31,992 nucleotides of DNA. Origin: Bacteroidales bacterium. GTDB taxonomy: Bacteria > Bacteroidota > Bacteroidia > Bacteroidales > UBA932. The notes beneath the pieces were generated by a model that saw nothing but the letters and a program-made list of their open reading frames with translations, did no database searches and was not told the origin of the DNA. Below are positions 31,314 through 31,992 of the stretch, one piece after another (position 1 is the first letter of the stretch; each line of letters opens with the position of its first letter). The position numbers were made by a program, and so were the translations under genes. The stretch is taken from NCBI GenBank assembly GCA_020026275.1, contig JAHHQQ010000020.1:1-31992 (forward strand), read 5' to 3'.

Positions 31314-31992
31314 ATGGACAAGAAAGAGAGAGATATTTTTGAAGAAGTTATCAACAGTTTGAATGCATTGAAATCCAGGGTGGAGGCTTTGGAACAGGAA
31401 GTGGCTGGCTTGAAAGGTCTTGCTGGGAATGTCCCAGATGAAAATGAAGTGATTGATATCGAAATAGATGATTTGGATCTTGATTCAGTGGGTTTGGATG
31501 TGGAGATGGCTCCAGACAAGGTTGGAAAGAAATCAAAACTCAAGACGTTTGACGATTTTCTGGCAGACTTTGAACCGAAGGTCAGTGTTTCGGGAAAGGG
31601 CGCCGCTGCATGTGAAGAGACCGCTACATCTGAGTTGCCGGTGGAAGAAGCATTCGTGCAGTCTGCTGTGGAAGAGTTCGTGCAACCTGAACAGTCTTTG
31701 AAAGAGGAAGTTGAGGAGGTTGAAGAAACTGAGAAAGTCGGGGACGCCCCTGTTGGGGAAGTCGGGTTGGAAGAAGTCACTCTGGTAGAAGAATCATCAG
31801 AAGAGACGTCAGAGGAAAAATCAGAAGAAAGGACAGAGGAGCAATTTGAAGAGCAAGTTCCTGTAGAGGAGGAAGTTCCGGTTGGGGAGAAGGCGGAATC
31901 TGCAGTGGAAGAGAATAACCGGGAAGTTGGAGAAGTAGAGGTCGAGATCGGTGAACAGGGAACAGAAGAAGAGGCGGAAGAGGAAGAAGAAG
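31314..31992 (+). CDS. Very acidic protein with N-terminal coiled coil, 5' part (cut at window edge)
   Basis: The frame opens at ATG 31314 and runs 226 codons to the window edge without a stop. Residues 1-35 have a heptad-like pattern (EEVINSLNALKSRVEALEQEV) typical of a short coiled coil. Residues 45-60 are a compact acidic/hydrophobic block (EVIDIEIDDLDLDSVG), and a KTFDDFLADFEP segment lies at about 77-88. After about residue 100 the chain is Glu/Val/Ser-rich low complexity, probably disordered. I do not recognise a family. Any folded C-terminal domain lies outside the window. The full -33/-7 promoter and the inverted repeat lie upstream. Confidence 0.75.
   Translation, partial: MDKKERDIFEEVINSLNALKSRVEALEQEVAGLKGLAGNVPDENEVIDIEIDDLDLDSVGLDVEMAPDKVGKKSKLKTFDDFLADFEPKVSVSGKGAAACEETATSELPVEEAFVQSAVEEFVQPEQSLKEEVEEVEETEKVGDAPVGEVGLEEVTLVEESSEETSEEKSEERTEEQFEEQVPVEEEVPVGEKAESAVEENNREVGEVEVEIGEQGTEEEAEEEEE

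Overview
The window looks like chromosomal DNA from a member of the Bacteroidota, most likely order Bacteroidales. The support is: repeated TAnnTTTG (-7) promoter elements, two of them with a well-spaced TTTG (-33) box; families largely confined to this phylum (DUF4290, DUF3822, CCDC81-like HU protein, FISUMP-domain lipoprotein); and several lipoproteins with short Cys lipoboxes. Genus cannot be set from sequence reading alone. No phage, insertion sequence, CRISPR array or rRNA was seen. Most genes are housekeeping.

Layout. 1-756 (-): 5' part of a CCDC81-type HU protein with a Pro/Glu-rich tail, cut by the window edge. 882-955 (+): tRNA-Asn with its own promoter and terminator. 1070-2812 (+): a divergent mannose-6-phosphate-isomerase-like cupin carrying a striking His/Cys-rich insert, then an Hsp15-like S4 RNA-binding protein. 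2894-9072 (+): an AddB/AddA-type helicase-nuclease pair for double-strand-break repair, with ATGA overlap. 9128-12964 (+): DUF4290 protein, FtsK DNA translocase and a LolA-like lipoprotein carrier, tightly packed. 12961-14031 (-): ApbE flavin transferase lipoprotein, convergent with lolA and sharing a CTAG stop. 14116-15117 (+): FISUMP lipoprotein. 15101-16195 (-): a short ComEC lacking its usual C-terminal half. 16298-18435 (+): acetate kinase plus a Ptb-type phosphate acyltransferase, the acyl-phosphate/ATP module. 18517-24577 (-): a long leftward block of serine hydrolase, cytidylate-kinase-like protein, MATE transporter, two FKBP-type PPIase lipoproteins and a DHH/NrnA phosphoesterase. 24687-26657 (+): a membrane-anchored unknown, DUF3822 protein and RsmD. 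26746-27582 (-): an SDR oxidoreductase. 27710-30214 (+): a lipoprotein GH2 beta-galactosidase-like enzyme. 30215-30623: a non-coding interval with nested hairpins and 10-bp repeats. 30624-31220 (-): thymidine kinase. 31249-31290: a perfect 18-bp inverted repeat between divergent promoters. 31314-31992 (+): the start of a very acidic coiled-coil protein, cut by the window edge.

The least ordinary items are the His/Cys-rich PMI-like cupin with degenerate metal ligands (1070-2341), the inverted repeat in the tk intergenic region, the truncated ComEC converging on a FISUMP lipoprotein, and the membrane-anchored unknown at 24687 with highly-expressed-style codon use. No clear multi-gene novel system was found.

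Start codons were moved from upstream TTG to downstream ATG in several genes where signal peptide, overlap or domain boundaries favoured it; each entry says so.
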